From: Diprion similis
Taxonomy: Eukaryota > Arthropoda > Insecta > Hymenoptera > Diprionidae
Direction: 5' to 3'
NCBI RefSeq assembly: GCF_021155765.1
Contig: NC_060107.1
Coordinates: 6,930,501-6,994,500, forward strand
DNA length: 64,000 nt
Below, piece after piece: positions 1 through 13,352 of this stretch (its first letter is position 1; each line of letters starts with the position of its first letter). The notes under the pieces were generated by a model. It was not told where the DNA came from. It made no database searches and saw only the letters and a program-made list of their open reading frames with translations. Made by a program: the position numbers and the translations under genes.

Positions 1-673
1 ACGAATCTCCTAAAACAAATGCATTGGACTTACAATTGGATATGAGCAATAAGTTATTATATTACTTATTATTAATACGAAAATTTTTTTTGAATTTGTT
101 TCTCAACGATTACACTTGAAAAATATTTATCTTCGTATAAGAGGGTCAGTTTCTTGACTTACAGTAAAAATTTCCGAACGTAAGTATCATTGAATCAATC
201 GTAATGGATACAAGCCTTATTCTCAGTGTAAAAATGATATGTTACTTTAAATTGTAACATGTCAGAAATCGTACACTAAATTCATCTAAAATATTTAACT
301 CCATTTACTTTGAGAAAACAGGACAAAACGGTAACAACACCGGAAAGCCATCTAGAACCAAGCGCGACACTGTCGAGCTCCTCTCACTTAATTAATTGAA
401 AGTTAATTAATATTAACGTTATAACATATTTCATTACAACTTTAGTAGGTCCTCATAGAATTTAAATAGGAAGAAACCAAAAACTAATAACTATTTATTT
501 ACCCGAAAACAGAAATTGCATTATTTATCTTGTTTATAAGAGATCGGAAAACAGATTCATTTTAATTTCTGTACAAAAGTTCACAAATATCCACCATAAT
601 TACTCCATTCATTATTATTCATGTATTTTATTCAATATTCAACTAACATCATATATAAATGTAACCATATTAC
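1..673. other. AT-rich flank, no gene supported
   Basis: No reading frame of convincing composition was found. Short minus-strand open stretches around 300-380 end in stops after about 15 codons. This segment would be the 3' flank of the candidate small gene at 674-1016. Confidence 0.5.
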
Positions 674-782
674 TTATCTTGCACCGATTTCTTCAAATGA
701 TCTAAGATAATTGTAACACCCTTGACTAAATTCCAACGTCCTGAGAAGGACCTTTGCTCTCCGCATTTGTATTTCCGCTTAG

Positions 783-813
<31 letters not shown>

Positions 814-1016
814 CAAATTGCAATAAGAAATTAGCACTCAACATCATAAATATATATTAAGTAAAACAAATATCGAATTCGTGTCTTACCATTCGCCACT
901 GAGGAATTCATGATGTTGGCGTCGTGAGACCTCAATGTATCTGAATGAACTGCGCTTTCAATCTTTGAAGCTGACCAACATATACGTGCAAATTCATTGC
1001 CTCCCAGAGTAATCAT
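674..1016 (-). CDS. Candidate two-exon small protein (76 aa), unidentified
   Basis: Seen: a minus-strand ATG at 1016, with an in-frame TAG just upstream, opens a 42-codon exon (1016-890) that ends at a strong donor (AATG|GTAAGAC). Joining it in phase to 777-674 gives an open frame to a TAA. The second exon reads as helical and basic (AEIQMRRAKVLLRTLEF), which is not what random AT-rich DNA usually gives. Odd: the acceptor at 778-779 follows an A-run on the minus strand (poly-T 783-809 on the plus strand) instead of a pyrimidine tract, so the splice is weak. I recognise no family. The alternative is a chance open frame with a longer, different exon structure leaving the window to the left. Confidence is low to moderate. 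Confidence 0.3.
783..809. repeat. Poly-T run (27)
   Basis: An uninterrupted run of 27 T lies inside the intron of the candidate gene 674-1016. I saw no flanking target duplication or retroposon body. Confidence 0.9.
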
Positions 1017-1137
1017 AAGAGAGTTTTCCTAATCGCAATCCTGCCGGAAGTGGAACTGTCAGTGTCATTCGGAATGTTGAAACAAAATATATTTCACCAG
1101 GAATAAGTAACAAGAAACATTTTTTATTTTTCCGACT

Positions 1138-1212
1138 ATTCGAATAATAATTGATTTAATTAATTTTTATAATTTTTGTTTTTTATAGTAATAATTGATT
1201 TATTATTCGAAT
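1138..1212. repeat. Perfect 13-bp inverted repeat
   Basis: The sequence ATTCGAATAATAA at 1138-1150 recurs as its exact reverse complement at 1200-1212, with a 49-base spacer. It may be a small foldback remnant or chance in AT-rich DNA. Confidence 0.7.
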
Positions 1213-2870
1213 GCTGTAAATTTGTTCACATTTATTCGCACCATTATTACGGCAGTCCCAATAAAATTACTTCCGGGTGATTCATGATACCGCAAACTTG
1301 CGCTAAAGATAACCGTAGCGGAAATACAAGATTTGAATGTTTCATTATATACATCACGAAAAGACTACAGCACAAGTTAAAAACCAAATAGTTACGAAAA
1401 ATCTCATAGATTCTCTAGCGAAAATAGTGTTGGTATATTGTAGACTGGAGTGAAAAACGATCGATATATTTCTTTTTCTTTCTTTTTTTTTTTTTTCTTT
1501 ATATAATACTTTAATCAATTCTTAACAAATGGAATATTTTGTAATACTTTGTCCAATATGTACAATTATTGCAAAAAAAAAGACAAAAAAATAAAATAAA
1601 ATAAAATAAAATAAATAAAGACATGGATTGAAGTGTATAAAGTCTGCAATGTACATTAGCCAGATGGAGTACGGTACATTGTAATAATAGCAATAATGAG
1701 ATATTCATCAGACATTACAAATATTAGATTACTAAAAATGGTACAATTACTTAAACAATACTACTTACGACTATAAGTTACTGTAGAAAATAAAGATCTG
1801 TGTTGGTATGTGCAGTCGTAAAGTTTATCATAAAATAAATTTATATTACTTCTCTTCAGAAGAGAAGAGAAAAAAAAAAAAAAATTACAAAAGAGAGATA
1901 CGATACTAAGTGTATGCTTATAGTATAATAATCTAGGGATTATATTATAACAACCTTAAATATAATATATTATTAGACTACACAATACGAAACGAATTAA
2001 TTCGCCCACTGCCAAATCTGTCTGCTGACCTTATTTTATACAGTAAGAGATCAGTCAACAATCCACAAACTTATACATGCTGCCTAACTCGCGTCGAATT
2101 GCAAATGACATATTATGCCAGAATATAGATCATCACAATACAAGAGTTGTAATATCGTTTCACTCGTTTTAACTGCTCTTCCCATTATTCATTTGCGCGA
2201 GGCGTTTCTTTGCGATTTAGGGTACACTACCATTTTCTGCATATTGACCACTTAAAATTCTTAAAGACTCTCTTATAGTTTACGAACTACATTATATGTA
2301 AGATTTGATATCTGCTATCCTCTACCTTGCTCTCCTCGCAAGTTGTACGTTATTTTATGTTTTGTAAAACCCAGCAGCATAATTAATATTAGTCGTCAAT
2401 CATATCTAATTGCACAATCGTATCATTATTTTTATTTTATTTTTAATTACACGAAATTAATCATTTCATATCTATGTACGTATGCGAATGTATCGATTCA
2501 TACACATGCAAATACAGTATAAGCTAGTTATCAAGGAGGCAAAATAAAATGAAGTTTGTCTACTTAGAAAGTATCGAGATTTATGCACGTAAATCGAATT
2601 TTAAATTGACCTTCAGGATCATTTCAAACTTTTTTTTCTTTCTTTGCTCAAATTCATTGCTGAAATATGTGAAACGAAATTTAAAAAAACTGTAATACAG
2701 TTTCGTTAAACACCGAATAATTTTTACAGTCTTTCCGTCGACATTTTCCTTGAAGACGAAAAACCTAAGGCCTTAGAAGATATACTTAGATTTAAGTTGA
2801 TACGATCTATCAAAATTTTAGTATAAAATTCTGCGTTAAATGCTATTTTCGGTATACAACAACATTATGG

Positions 2871-2901
<31 letters not shown>
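2871..2901. repeat. (AAT)n microsatellite
   Basis: About ten uninterrupted ATA/AAT trinucleotide units. Confidence 0.9.
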
Positions 2902-2904
<3 letters not shown>

Positions 2905-5370
2905 TAATCTATTCACTAATTTATGTCATCTAAATTGTAGTTAGAAAACGAGCTTTCTCATGTAAGCCTTACGTGTTATGATACAGATGTTTTTGGTTTT
3001 ACCAACGACATATGTATATTAAACGGTATGAAATTGCGATTTTCAAAGGGAGCTTTGAAACCATGAAATATACAATGTCTTGTGTTGTGACTGATTGATA
3101 CTTAGGAATAGGTAAATTGCACAACAGTGATATTTGTTATTTTACAAAGACAGTAGAATATTTTATACCAAAATCTACTTGCTAGGACCAATTCAACATC
3201 TACTAAAATGCACTTTCGAGAATATAATCAACATCTTGTAATAGTACAGTAAGCTTCATCACATTTTCAGTTTCAATTACCATACTAATTTTGCTATATA
3301 TGAATGTATAAATTTATTTTTATGTTTTTATGTAAGTATGTATGCACGTATGCATGTATGTACAGATAAACCATATACAATTGACAATAATTATGGCAGT
3401 CATAGTTTTTCATTGTCAGAATTTCATATATGGCAATAATCTTTGTTTAGTTTTTCATTTATTACTTTTATTTGAGTTGAATATTCATTTTAGTACATCG
3501 GTCAGTCTCACAAGTATAATTTTATGATTTGTATAGAAATTCTATAATGCAATTGAACTATTCGATGATTGAACGTGTTTTTTTTTCTTTTCTTTCCTTT
3601 TTTTATATATATATATATATATATAAATAGCATTTACCCAGTGAAATCACCATATTTGTAATAAGATATTACTTTTAGTATTGACCGATATTAATGCTCA
3701 TTTTACAAATGGCATATAATGATTTTTTTCATTTATAGCTTCGTGACATTTCTAAAATGCTCTCTTTCAAAAACTCATTTAATGTGTCTAACGGTACTTT
3801 CAAATTGTCATTATTTCCAACAAATTTTATTAGATCAAGTACGTATTGTCAGGATTGAATAACAATAGTAGAAGAGTAAGGGATAATCTTGCAAGTTTGT
3901 TACTTGCCGCCTTGTTTACCCTGAATTTCGCTCATTCCCAAGGTATCAGTATTTGACTAATTATTAGTGACACTCATCAGTCAGATGTCAGTGAGATGCC
4001 AAATGATAGTTCAGTTCATTCTATATATCATTTGTCTTACTAAATACGATAAATCTTTTAGAATCTTAGGTATATATAAAAACGTTACATCGGCATAAAG
4101 TGAGTATTTGAAATATGTGTATCAAAGATGGTTGTATTAAAAATCTTTAAATTGAATTTATTTAAATATGACTTGGCACAGGATTTTATCTAGTTTATAT
4201 GCATAGTTTGGGTGATAAGAATATAATTAGACAACATGTTAGATTAAAACAGCCGTGTTCAAGGTTCCTTGAGATATTTGATTTATAAGTTAAATTGCAC
4301 AATGATATATGTTTCGCTACGGACATATAATCATGGTGATCCTATTGCTGTGTGCTTTGTCAAGTAATTTCAATTTCTTATAAACGCATTGAACGTTTAC
4401 TATTTGCTGACTAATTTATGTTTACCACGTTTCGTTCTTGACATGGTATAAGATAAAAATGAATTTTACTAACTGGTACAATAATTGGCAAATTTATGCT
4501 GGTTTTGCTAAAGCAAATGGGTTACAATCAAATTAGGAGTTAATGATGTACAATTTTATATTTTCGATGGTATCTATCAATTTATTTAAATGTATCTTTC
4601 TTTGCTGCTGATACTTTATCTCATATCTATATAATAAACATAAAATACAAACATTTTTGTTTAATATAAACGGTGTTATGTAATTATCTGGTATGGATGA
4701 TGTATTCCATTGAACGAAATATAAGATATTTTTACAGAGAAAATAAAAACAACAAAAAGAAAATGTCATATATTTACCGTTACCTCCGAACATCACACAT
4801 ACTGAATGAAACAATTCAAATTGAATTTGATTTAGAACTTTTAACATCCCATTCGACAGCGTAAGGTTTTTTATTCAGTTCAGGGTATTACGGAAACACA
4901 AATTTTTTTGTGTGGGTTCCGTTACCGATATTATGCTAACATGAATAACGATTATATATTGCGTTTCATGATTTATGAAAAATGTATGTTCAAGTCTTAA
5001 AAATGTAAGTCATTTTCATTAAAAATAGATGATGAAAATAAATAAGTTTCTCAATATATCGCCAATATATTACCTGGAATCAAACATTATCCTCTCTGGC
5101 TATGTGGCGGGAATTTGATTATAAAGAATTGGATACTTAATTTGCATTAAAAAATGAGTATAAATTTGATACAAATAGAAGTGTACTAGATATTACGATT
5201 ACACAAGAGTGTATCACTAAAATAAATAAGTATACCGATAATTAGCTTACTTTTTATGTACTAGACCATGTGGCACAAGAGTTTGCACTTTCAAAACTCT
5301 GATAATTACGTTCATCACTAAGACTTCATGGAGACTTGATTGAGCATCCAGATTCAAATGTACAATTTAT

Positions 5371-5415
5371 AATTTGTCAGGCAACAAGACGATTTATATC
5401 GTTGCCCGACAAATT
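5371..5415. repeat. Short strong hairpin, 15-bp arms
   Basis: AATTTGTCAGGCAAC (5371-5385) pairs with GTTGCCCGACAAATT (5401-5415) with one G-T type mismatch. The 15-base loop can itself pair (CGAT/ATCG). Flanking bases pair partly, giving a precursor-miRNA-like outline. It matches no miRNA that I recognise. Confidence 0.6.
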
Positions 5416-6431
5416 GCAGATTCGATGTTTGATTCCAAGCGAAGAAACCTACGTGTTCCTCCGCTACGTTACAAAGATTGTCATTGAGCCTAGGTAAGAT
5501 GGGCAGTAAGTAATGACTAATTTGCTAGCTACTGGGGTAAGTGAAGAAAGACCGAATATCTCTTGTAAACTAATTAGCAGAATATTGACATTCTATGGAG
5601 CTGAATTGAAGTTTGAGACTTTGAAGAAGAATGGGAATACTTTGTGTATTTCAATTCTAATTATAAAATTTAAGTCACGTAGTTATCTATAAGTTACTAT
5701 TTAGTTTGTGCCGAGCGAGATTCATTCAAAATTAATGAAAGGTTCGCAACAGATTGAATCTATAAAATCTGTAAACATATTGAAACTTGCTTACTTGATG
5801 TGATCATCGAACAAATTAAATGGAAAACTATGAACTCAGCTGGGAAAGTGCGGGTTTAAAAAAATAATAAAGATCTAAATAATAAAGATCTTTGCACCAG
5901 GAATCTTTGTGCTATTTACTTCATAACGTACCCATCTTTCAAAATTAGGAATCACGCTTCCCAACTATCCATTATCAAAGGTTGTCTATGTATATACACA
6001 CACCCAAACACTTCGGCCTCAATTTGATAGCAGATTTCAATGTGATTAAGTCCATTGCTAACATTGAGTTATTCAATACTCAGTCCCTTAACTGATCTAG
6101 TTTCCGTACTCTCTCTACACGTCGCTGCTGTCCATTGTAGTAATAATACTGCATTAATATATCATCATAACAAATACGATGCTATTTAACAGACTTCATG
6201 TTTTCATTACATAATTATATTACTTTTATTATTGCTATACTTGGATCTGAGCTCTGTTTCCGAACACATTGATTTTCAGTAAGGACATGGGTCACCTATG
6301 TGCCAACTCAGAATCGGCGAATTGGGAGCCAAGTTGGGTGACACCTAGATAGACCAACCGTGGTAAATGTGTATCACTCCAAAGTTCCAGGTGGTCATAA
6401 AGACCCACCATGTTTCATTTTTCCACACATG

Positions 6432-6661
6432 TACAGTAATATTCATTAATACCTTAACATTCCAGCTAACTTGTTTTCGGCCTGAAACAAAATGCGACAT
6501 CAGTTCTAAACGAATTATGTGACAATGCATCCCATTCTCTCAGGTGATCTACGTCACCAATCATTGTCACATAATGCGTACTGAATTGAACTTGCATTTT
6601 GTTTCGAACCAAAGACAAGTTAGCTGAAACGTTAGAGCATTATTTAATGAATATTACTGTA
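6432..6661. repeat. Long foldback (about 97-bp arms, 34-base loop)
   Basis: The segment 6432-6527 read in reverse complement aligns along its full length with 6562-6661, with roughly four in five positions identical. Shared blocks include CATTGTCACATAAT, GCATTTTGTTTC, ACAAGTTAGCTG and AATGAATATTACTGTA. Similarity stops abruptly at both outer ends. There is no coding capacity. The candidates are a foldback/MITE-type element or a hairpin-RNA locus for endogenous siRNAs. I saw no clear target-site duplication. Confidence 0.75.
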
Positions 6662-8244
6662 ATAGTCATTTTGGCGCATTAAATTTTCAGAAATGAGCCC
6701 CTTGTGTGATCGAGCAACACTCGGGACGTAAAGTACGCTATTAATGCGAATATAGCTACATCGAACATTTGATGAAAAAATAATCCATTTGGTGAAAATT
6801 TTTGGCGTTAAATAACGTCCGACAATTCTAGGTTCGCAATGTCTAGGAAAATGTTGTTCATTATGTTCACTAGTGGGTTTTAAATTTTTGGCTCAATATG
6901 AACATAGCTGTTGCTATGCAGTTTCAATTTTAATTCGGATATCAAATGTTATTTTACATCAAACAAAACTACAGTTTTTGAGGCAAGTCGCTTAGAATTC
7001 GAGATCTATAAATCCTGAAAAAACATTCATGATATCTGGTTGTAAACTATGATAATTGCTCTGATTCGCAAAGACAGACCGTTTTCTTGAAACGGAGAAG
7101 AATCTCTTGTTTTGTCATCATACGTTGGTTTGTCAAATTTTGTTTATATGTATTTCGGCTGAATGATTTTGTCATTATTAAATTGAATATTGTCATTTTT
7201 ATCAATTAAATCCTACAAAATAACCATGTAACTTCGGTCTGAAAACACGGGATTCTGATATTTTGATAACTCGGCTTTTGATAACTTGATTGAAAAAGGG
7301 TGACCCATGCCTTTAAAATTGTTACCTAATTATAGTGTCATGGAGCATTACGCCATTTATTTCAAATGCACATGTATGTTAAAACGTATGATAAACGCAT
7401 GATCGGTATGACGATCTTTTCCAAAAAATTATTACGCTCAAATTTTTGTTGTTTCTTTTTTGGACCCAAATATGATTTGAAAGCTGATTGGCATCTCGGA
7501 ATACCTATACAATATTCACACATATATATATATATATAATTGCAACAATAGATTGTCTCAGAAAACTCGAGCTGTGGATGATGAGAAATTTTACTACCAG
7601 GAGTAGACGCATTAAAATGATTTTGGAAGAGAACAAAAAAAAAAAAAATATATATATACACAACAACTGAAAGAGATGAAAAATCTCGAATAACTTCCTA
7701 AAAAAAACTGCCACAAGTCGAGCATTTTTATTTCATTTTTTTTACTTGAAGCTTCTTTTTCGTTTTTTTTTTCTTTTCTTTCTTTTTCAGTAACAACATT
7801 ATACTCCGTGAAAATTAACACTATCATCACAGTGTTTTGATCTATTCAACTAAGCTTAGTCTTAGAATAAAAACTTTTTCGTTTTTTCTGAACACTTTGT
7901 CTATTCATTAGACATTTGATGTTTTTTTTCTTTCTGACTTATGAAGAGTCACGAGTTAGCAGGCAGTAGTCAAACTAAGTATTAATTTAAAAAAAATACA
8001 AACGCTTTCATATTATCTAACATACATTACATGAAAAATATATATATGCATATATATATATATATATATATTTTTTCTCTCCTTCGAGACTTACTCATCC
8101 ACAGCCTTTGCTGTCCGAGCATGTCTTCATAAAACTGTGACAATAATCACAGAATGATAAGGTAAGTAATTCATTGCTAGAATGTACACCTACCTAGCTA
8201 CATACATGAGAAAGAATAAATTAAAACTCTACAAAAGATTGACA

Positions 8245-10517
8245 TTAATTAGCAATAGACTGTCTGGCAGAGGCGTGTATAGCAAAGTCGACTAAACGAT
8301 TCTCGGAGATGTTGACAGTTTGATGCGAGTTCGTGGTAACGATGGCAGGAGATGCTAACGAAATCGGCTTGTACAAAATTTGGTCGACCTGTTTCAGAGG
8401 TACCAATTTAATAGGTAGGTCGGAGTCTAGCCTGATTGCTTCAGATACTGGGATTGCCTTGAGTTGAACACTCTTTATAGGTATAGTCTTGACCTCCTGC
8501 TTAATAGACGGATTTGAATTTGGAATTATTTTCGCTAGCTTGCTCTCACCAACTCCCTGATTGGAAGACTCGTCATAGCCCGAATCCGAAGACGAGTCAC
8601 TGAACGATTTGCTCACGGGTTTGGGAACGGTCGGTTCTACAGTCGAATCTAAGCTGTGCGCCGGACTCGCTGACGCTGAACTGTGCACAGGACTCGCAGA
8701 TGCTGAACTGTGCGAAGGACTACTGCTCACCGCGTTTGCCTGTCTCTGTCCCTCTTGCCTAGCCAAGCACCCAATGCAAGGTTTTATTAATGATGGGTCG
8801 ACCATTACTTCTCCGTACGGACCTTTGAATATTGTTCCGCAGCAGATTTTTTCTCTGTAAAAACATTGTATGAAGGTTGTTTCAATTAGCACGATACACA
8901 TTTACGTGTATTTATTTTGCACAAATTCAAGATCTTTTTCTCCAATGCAATAAAATTGGTTTAGTTACCTCTTGAAGTATGTCAGGTCAATGAAACCACT
9001 GACTGGTATTTGAGGCAGTCGTCTTTTTATTCCAGATTCACCTTGTTCCACAGCTAACCTTTTTACTCCTGTTAAACCATCGTCGCTTCCTGTAGGACTG
9101 CCAGCACGGCTTGAATTTTTACTGCCACCTCCTCCATTATCTGGCAGAAAGTCCTCTGCAAAGTACAAACAAATTCTACATACATTTTTCCCCCTTCAAT
9201 CAATGAAATAAAATATGGAGGAAAACATCTTGCGATTTTTCAATTCATCAAGACTTTTTTTTCCCCCGAGAAAATAAAAATTAGTAGTACTAACCGGTGT
9301 AATCATCACTCATTACAGGACTTTGTTCCCTTTCACGATCAGGTTTCAGATAAACATGCTTCTTCTTTACGATTTTGTCATGTTTGTCTTGTATTTCTTT
9401 CAATTTTTTCTTATTCTTTGACTTGAACTTTGTCAGAGATTTTATTCCAGGTCCGGCACGAGCATCAACGACCTATATAAAAAAAATTAAATTTGAAGCT
9501 TTTTTCTAATGTGTAATACGATAACGTTATCATTTTGGTACTTAAGTATACTGAAAGCTACTTACGTGACTCCAATTACGATCACTTCCAGCAGGCAACT
9601 TTTTCCAGCGTTTTACGAGGAGAACACAAGCATTGCATATCTCTCCTGTACGGCGTTCCAGAAGCTGGAAACATTCTATGAAATCATCCTCGTACTTTTT
9701 GCTATCCGTAAACCGTGAACTGGAATGAATAACAGATATTAAGTTTAAAAAATGTGATAGAAGTAAAACTGACTTGGAAAAATCTAGGACTAGAGACTAG
9801 AGGTTTAATTTATCAGGACTTGAGATTTAAGTAATGTCTTTTGGAAGATGGAAAATAAATCACATTTCAACAAGTTTCAACAGTCATATAATATTTCATT
9901 TTTAATTAGATATTATATGTCCGAATGAAATTGGTTTTGAATTTTTAAATAAAGAAAATAATAATTTTCCGCGTTTCATCAGAAATGAAAATCATAATAT
10001 GATTATAAATAAAACGCTTGCGCATATCAGGGAAGAATGGTACACTAAAGTGCCATAGATATGGCAAACACAAAATTACCGGAAGAAACCCAAAAAATAT
10101 AAATCACTGAGAAAAGTTGCGAAAATTTCGAGAAAGCAAGTAAAACTCTAAGATACCGTCAAACAACTCTAACAATAAGATAGCAGAAACTCCAAGACAA
10201 CATCAGAGGTATTTTCGGGGAGTTATAAACTACCATATATTTAAAGAATTTCCAGGATTGTTGAATGTTCCATGATCTTTGCAATTGCGTTTCATCGACA
10301 TAATAATTATTTTTTTCAAAAATGCAAAGTGAATAAATACAATTTGTGTTGACAACTTCAAGATCAGAAAGTATAAAAATAATCCATTAAAAATACAAAA
10401 CCGGTTTCCGTCTAATGAATAAGTATAAAATCACAATTATTACCTGCTCGACTTGGCTTTGCAGATGCAACAGCCTGTAGTCGACCGATACACCTTCGGT
10501 TTGTGAAAACTAAACAT
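8245..10517 (-). CDS. SINHCAF: SIN3-HDAC complex-associated factor (FAM60A/SINHCAF)
   Basis: Chromatin protein of the SIN3/HDAC co-repressor complex. Five coding exons on the minus strand: 10517-10444, 9719-9566, 9472-9295, 9155-8969 and 8854-8245. All junctions are in phase with GT-AG ends, giving 400 residues. The start reads MFSFHKPKVYRSTTGCCICK, the family's conserved N terminus with the Cys-rich CCICKAKSS motif. Next come KRWKKLPAGSDRNW and DARAGP, then a basic coiled stretch. A conserved block FIDLTYFKREKICCGTIFKG is split across exons 4 and 5 and leads to GEVMVDPSLIKPC. Vertebrate proteins are near 220 residues, so this copy is long. The extra length is an acidic/basic linker and a C-terminal tail with repeated SSASASP units. 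A 5' UTR acceptor at 10550 sits 33 bases before the ATG. Family assignment is firm, and the last-exon tail is specific to this lineage. Confidence 0.93.
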
Positions 10518-13352
10518 ACCGGCGTTGGTCTTGGGATCTCCACGTTGTCTCTGTGAAAAAGGTGAGAAAAAGTATAAATAAAAAATAATCCTAAATCGAA
10601 GGCATACATTGTATCACACATGTTTCTCTAGGGTGACGCGAGACGCGCTAAAACGCACGAACGCCATGAAGAGGGTGGGGGGTGACGAGGGGAAGGGTGA
10701 GAGGGGCGGGAGAAAAGGCGTCTCCGTCTTTCTCGTTGCACCCCGCCCCCGACTGCCACTGCTGTTACAATTTCTTTCATACCCGTTGCTCAACACGCTT
10801 TCAAAAGTTACAGGCAAAGCTTGCATGTACCGTGCGTACGTATTTATCATTCTGGTTTCTTATTCGTTTTTTACTCGGTTTCGCGATCGAAACGCGGCAG
10901 CGCAGCTGCACCGCCGAATTATTTTTGTTACCGAATGATATTGCAATAAACGCATAACGCTACATACTTCCAACAGTCGTATAAATATATATATATATAT
11001 ATATGCATACAGAAGAACCAGTATGGAAGCCCAAATGACAGTATGAAAAAACAGCTAACCGGCACAGATCTGGCGGCTTTCTTTGTTGCTTTTTTCTCGC
11101 ATACCGATCGTACGTCGACAGCGCAAGCACGAATTCCATTCAATTTGTATGTATTGCAGTCTCCACATTTTTCGATATATATCAAAGTTTCAAGGTCTAC
11201 AGTCAAGTTGACAAGCTTTATAATAGAATCAAACATCATGTCCAGTATCCGGCAGGCGAGTCAACTGAAATCGTCAATTTTCGAATTTTCGTGTACCGTG
11301 AAACGTCCGTGAAACTGAAGTCTAATTGACTTCGGAGCAATCGGAAATTCGTGCTAGGTGGACCTCTATAACTGCGTATGTATATTAGGGACATTTCGTT
11401 GATAACTTGCGTGCATCCATCGTCGGCGGCGCGCGTTAGAGCAAGATATAACGAGAACGCGAAAAGAATTACTGAAATGGAAAACTGTCCTTCACCGAGT
11501 TATGTTGCAACAGTAAATACGCGGTCCAGGAATAGATGTGGAGAGATGGAAGAATACTCGGCTGCAATATCGCGAAACACCTTGTCTGATACATCATCTA
11601 GAACATAACGATGCGCTTCACGAATAAGCATTATCTTAACGATTGCGTATCTGTACGATGTGCGTGGAGAATGAGAGGATACTTGAAAACGAGTGGCGTG
11701 GAATGGAACACGACCGTATGAAATTTGTGGCACTTTCAACACCGGACACATTTCTCCGTTGTGAAACATCACGCGTCCCTGTCCTAGACTTACTTTAACG
11801 CTTCGTTATACAATTTCTATTATTTAATCTGAACGAACTAGGAAACGGAACGTATTTAGGTGAAACCTCGATCGAGAGACGCGCAAGGCACATATAAACG
11901 TGCCCCTGACACCATTACCTGAAACTTTAAACTTTCATTCTCATTTTTACTGTCGCTGTTAATTCCGCAAAGTGTTACGTACGAAAAAAAATCGAAACAC
12001 TTTTACCCGACGTATGTATTGTACGTAATTGACGCTTGGCCCGCCGAATACAAAGTTGACGAAACGATACAGGCGTACGTTGCAATCAGCTGGAAAAACG
12101 TTCTCCGACTACGTTTTCGCGGTAGTAATTTTTTACCAAGAATTTACTAACATTCCAATGAATTGGGAAGGAACCCAATGAATTTCTCGCTAACAACGCA
12201 ATACGTGTGTTACATTTATGAGTTACACATATTACCTACCAGTCATGACGCTGACTGTGGTTTCGGATACTTCGATAATGATAAAACAAATGCAAGAAAC
12301 CAGCGTGAGGGGGGAAAACCCCTGTGACTGACTGCGATTGAAATTATACGGTGAAATTTGAGATGTCAGGGTGAAGTACGCGAGTGCATGTAATTCCCTA
12401 ACAAGAAAGTGGAGCAGTGGAACGAGCATGACAGATGGAGAGACGCACCGACGTGCGCGAGAAGGAGGCAGGCATGGCGCGTGGCACCGCACGGCGGTCG
12501 CCATAACCAAACCGCTTCGCATCGGTCCTGTAATGTACCGACAAGGAAAGAAACAAGCGTGCGATCGTCGTTTGTTTGGGGATAATATACACGTCGACGC
12601 GCGGCAATTGTCAACAGAACATAGTCAGAAATTGATGCGAAGGAACTTGAGTCAGAGATAAACAAACCCTGCCGCTGTCAAACCAGAATTCACTGACGTG
12701 CAAGCGTCAACGAATATCGTATGCCCATCGGCTGAGACCCCGCCATACGAACGCCATGACAGATGATACAGTACGCAAACAAACAAGTCAACTTGCGAAA
12801 TAGAACGGCGTCCCATTTTAGGGAGGACTATATCGAACGCTGATATCACACGATTGTCGAAGTAAAATGAAGGAGAAAAATGAACAAACGGAATTTATCT
12901 CATGATAATGACAGATATCGGCGGCATTTCGTTAGATGTCAAACGCGTGGTAGAAAAATGCGGAATATTTCACAAAATCTTATCCCGTACATTTGCGATG
13001 AAAGTTTCGATATGTATATTAATTATTATCAACGATAGAATGGCACGAGCCGGCGACCGACCGGGCAATAGGGAGAAATGCTTTTCTCAACGTTACGATC
13101 TTATCCACGCGAAAAATATTTGCTGTTAGAAAATGCTTGCTGTATGTCATGATACAGCAGGCTGGCAGTTCGGCAGAGGCCGGAGACGCTGACATTTAGT
13201 CACATATTTCTTGATAATAGAGGGATAAACAAACGTGACAATAGTTCCAAATGTAAATAGCTAATTGCGCTGGCTAAATATGATAATCTCGCATTAAATC
13301 CGCTGAGATTTTCTCATAAAACGCTAAAATTAGTATCACTGATTTGCTTACC
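10518..13352 (-). other. SINHCAF 5' leader and its 2.8-kb intron
   Basis: On the minus strand an acceptor (TTTTCACAG|AGAC, exon from 10550) precedes the SINHCAF ATG, and a matching donor (AAAAG|GTAAGC, exon end 13352) lies 2.8 kb upstream. This suggests a non-coding first exon to the right of 13352. The intron has GC-richer patches near 10620-10800 and 12300-12650. Other donor-like sites (12240, 11923) could mark alternative first exons. The overlapping frames here on both strands do not resemble proteins. Confidence 0.5.

Larger units (their letters stand above)
1017..8244. other. Gene-poor AT-rich region
   Basis: No coding exon chain was found on either strand. It contains microsatellites, a 13-bp inverted repeat (1138-1212), a short strong hairpin (5371-5415) and a long foldback (6432-6661). 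Part of the right side is probably 3' UTR of the minus-strand SINHCAF gene, but I could not fix a polyadenylation site. Open frames near 4533-4864, 6345-6530 and 7362-7830 are AT-rich and look random. Confidence 0.6.

Noticed and set aside
783-809. Poly-T as the tail of a retroposon insertion.
   Set aside because: No element body or target-site duplication is visible beside it.
7362-7830. Cluster of minus-strand frames with Phe/Tyr/Ile-rich products.
   Set aside because: They are typical of T/A-rich simple sequence and have no consistent frame.
12232-12665. Overlapping frames on both strands in the SINHCAF leader intron.
   Set aside because: Several frames are open at once because the patch is GC-richer; none has domain features or phased splice partners.
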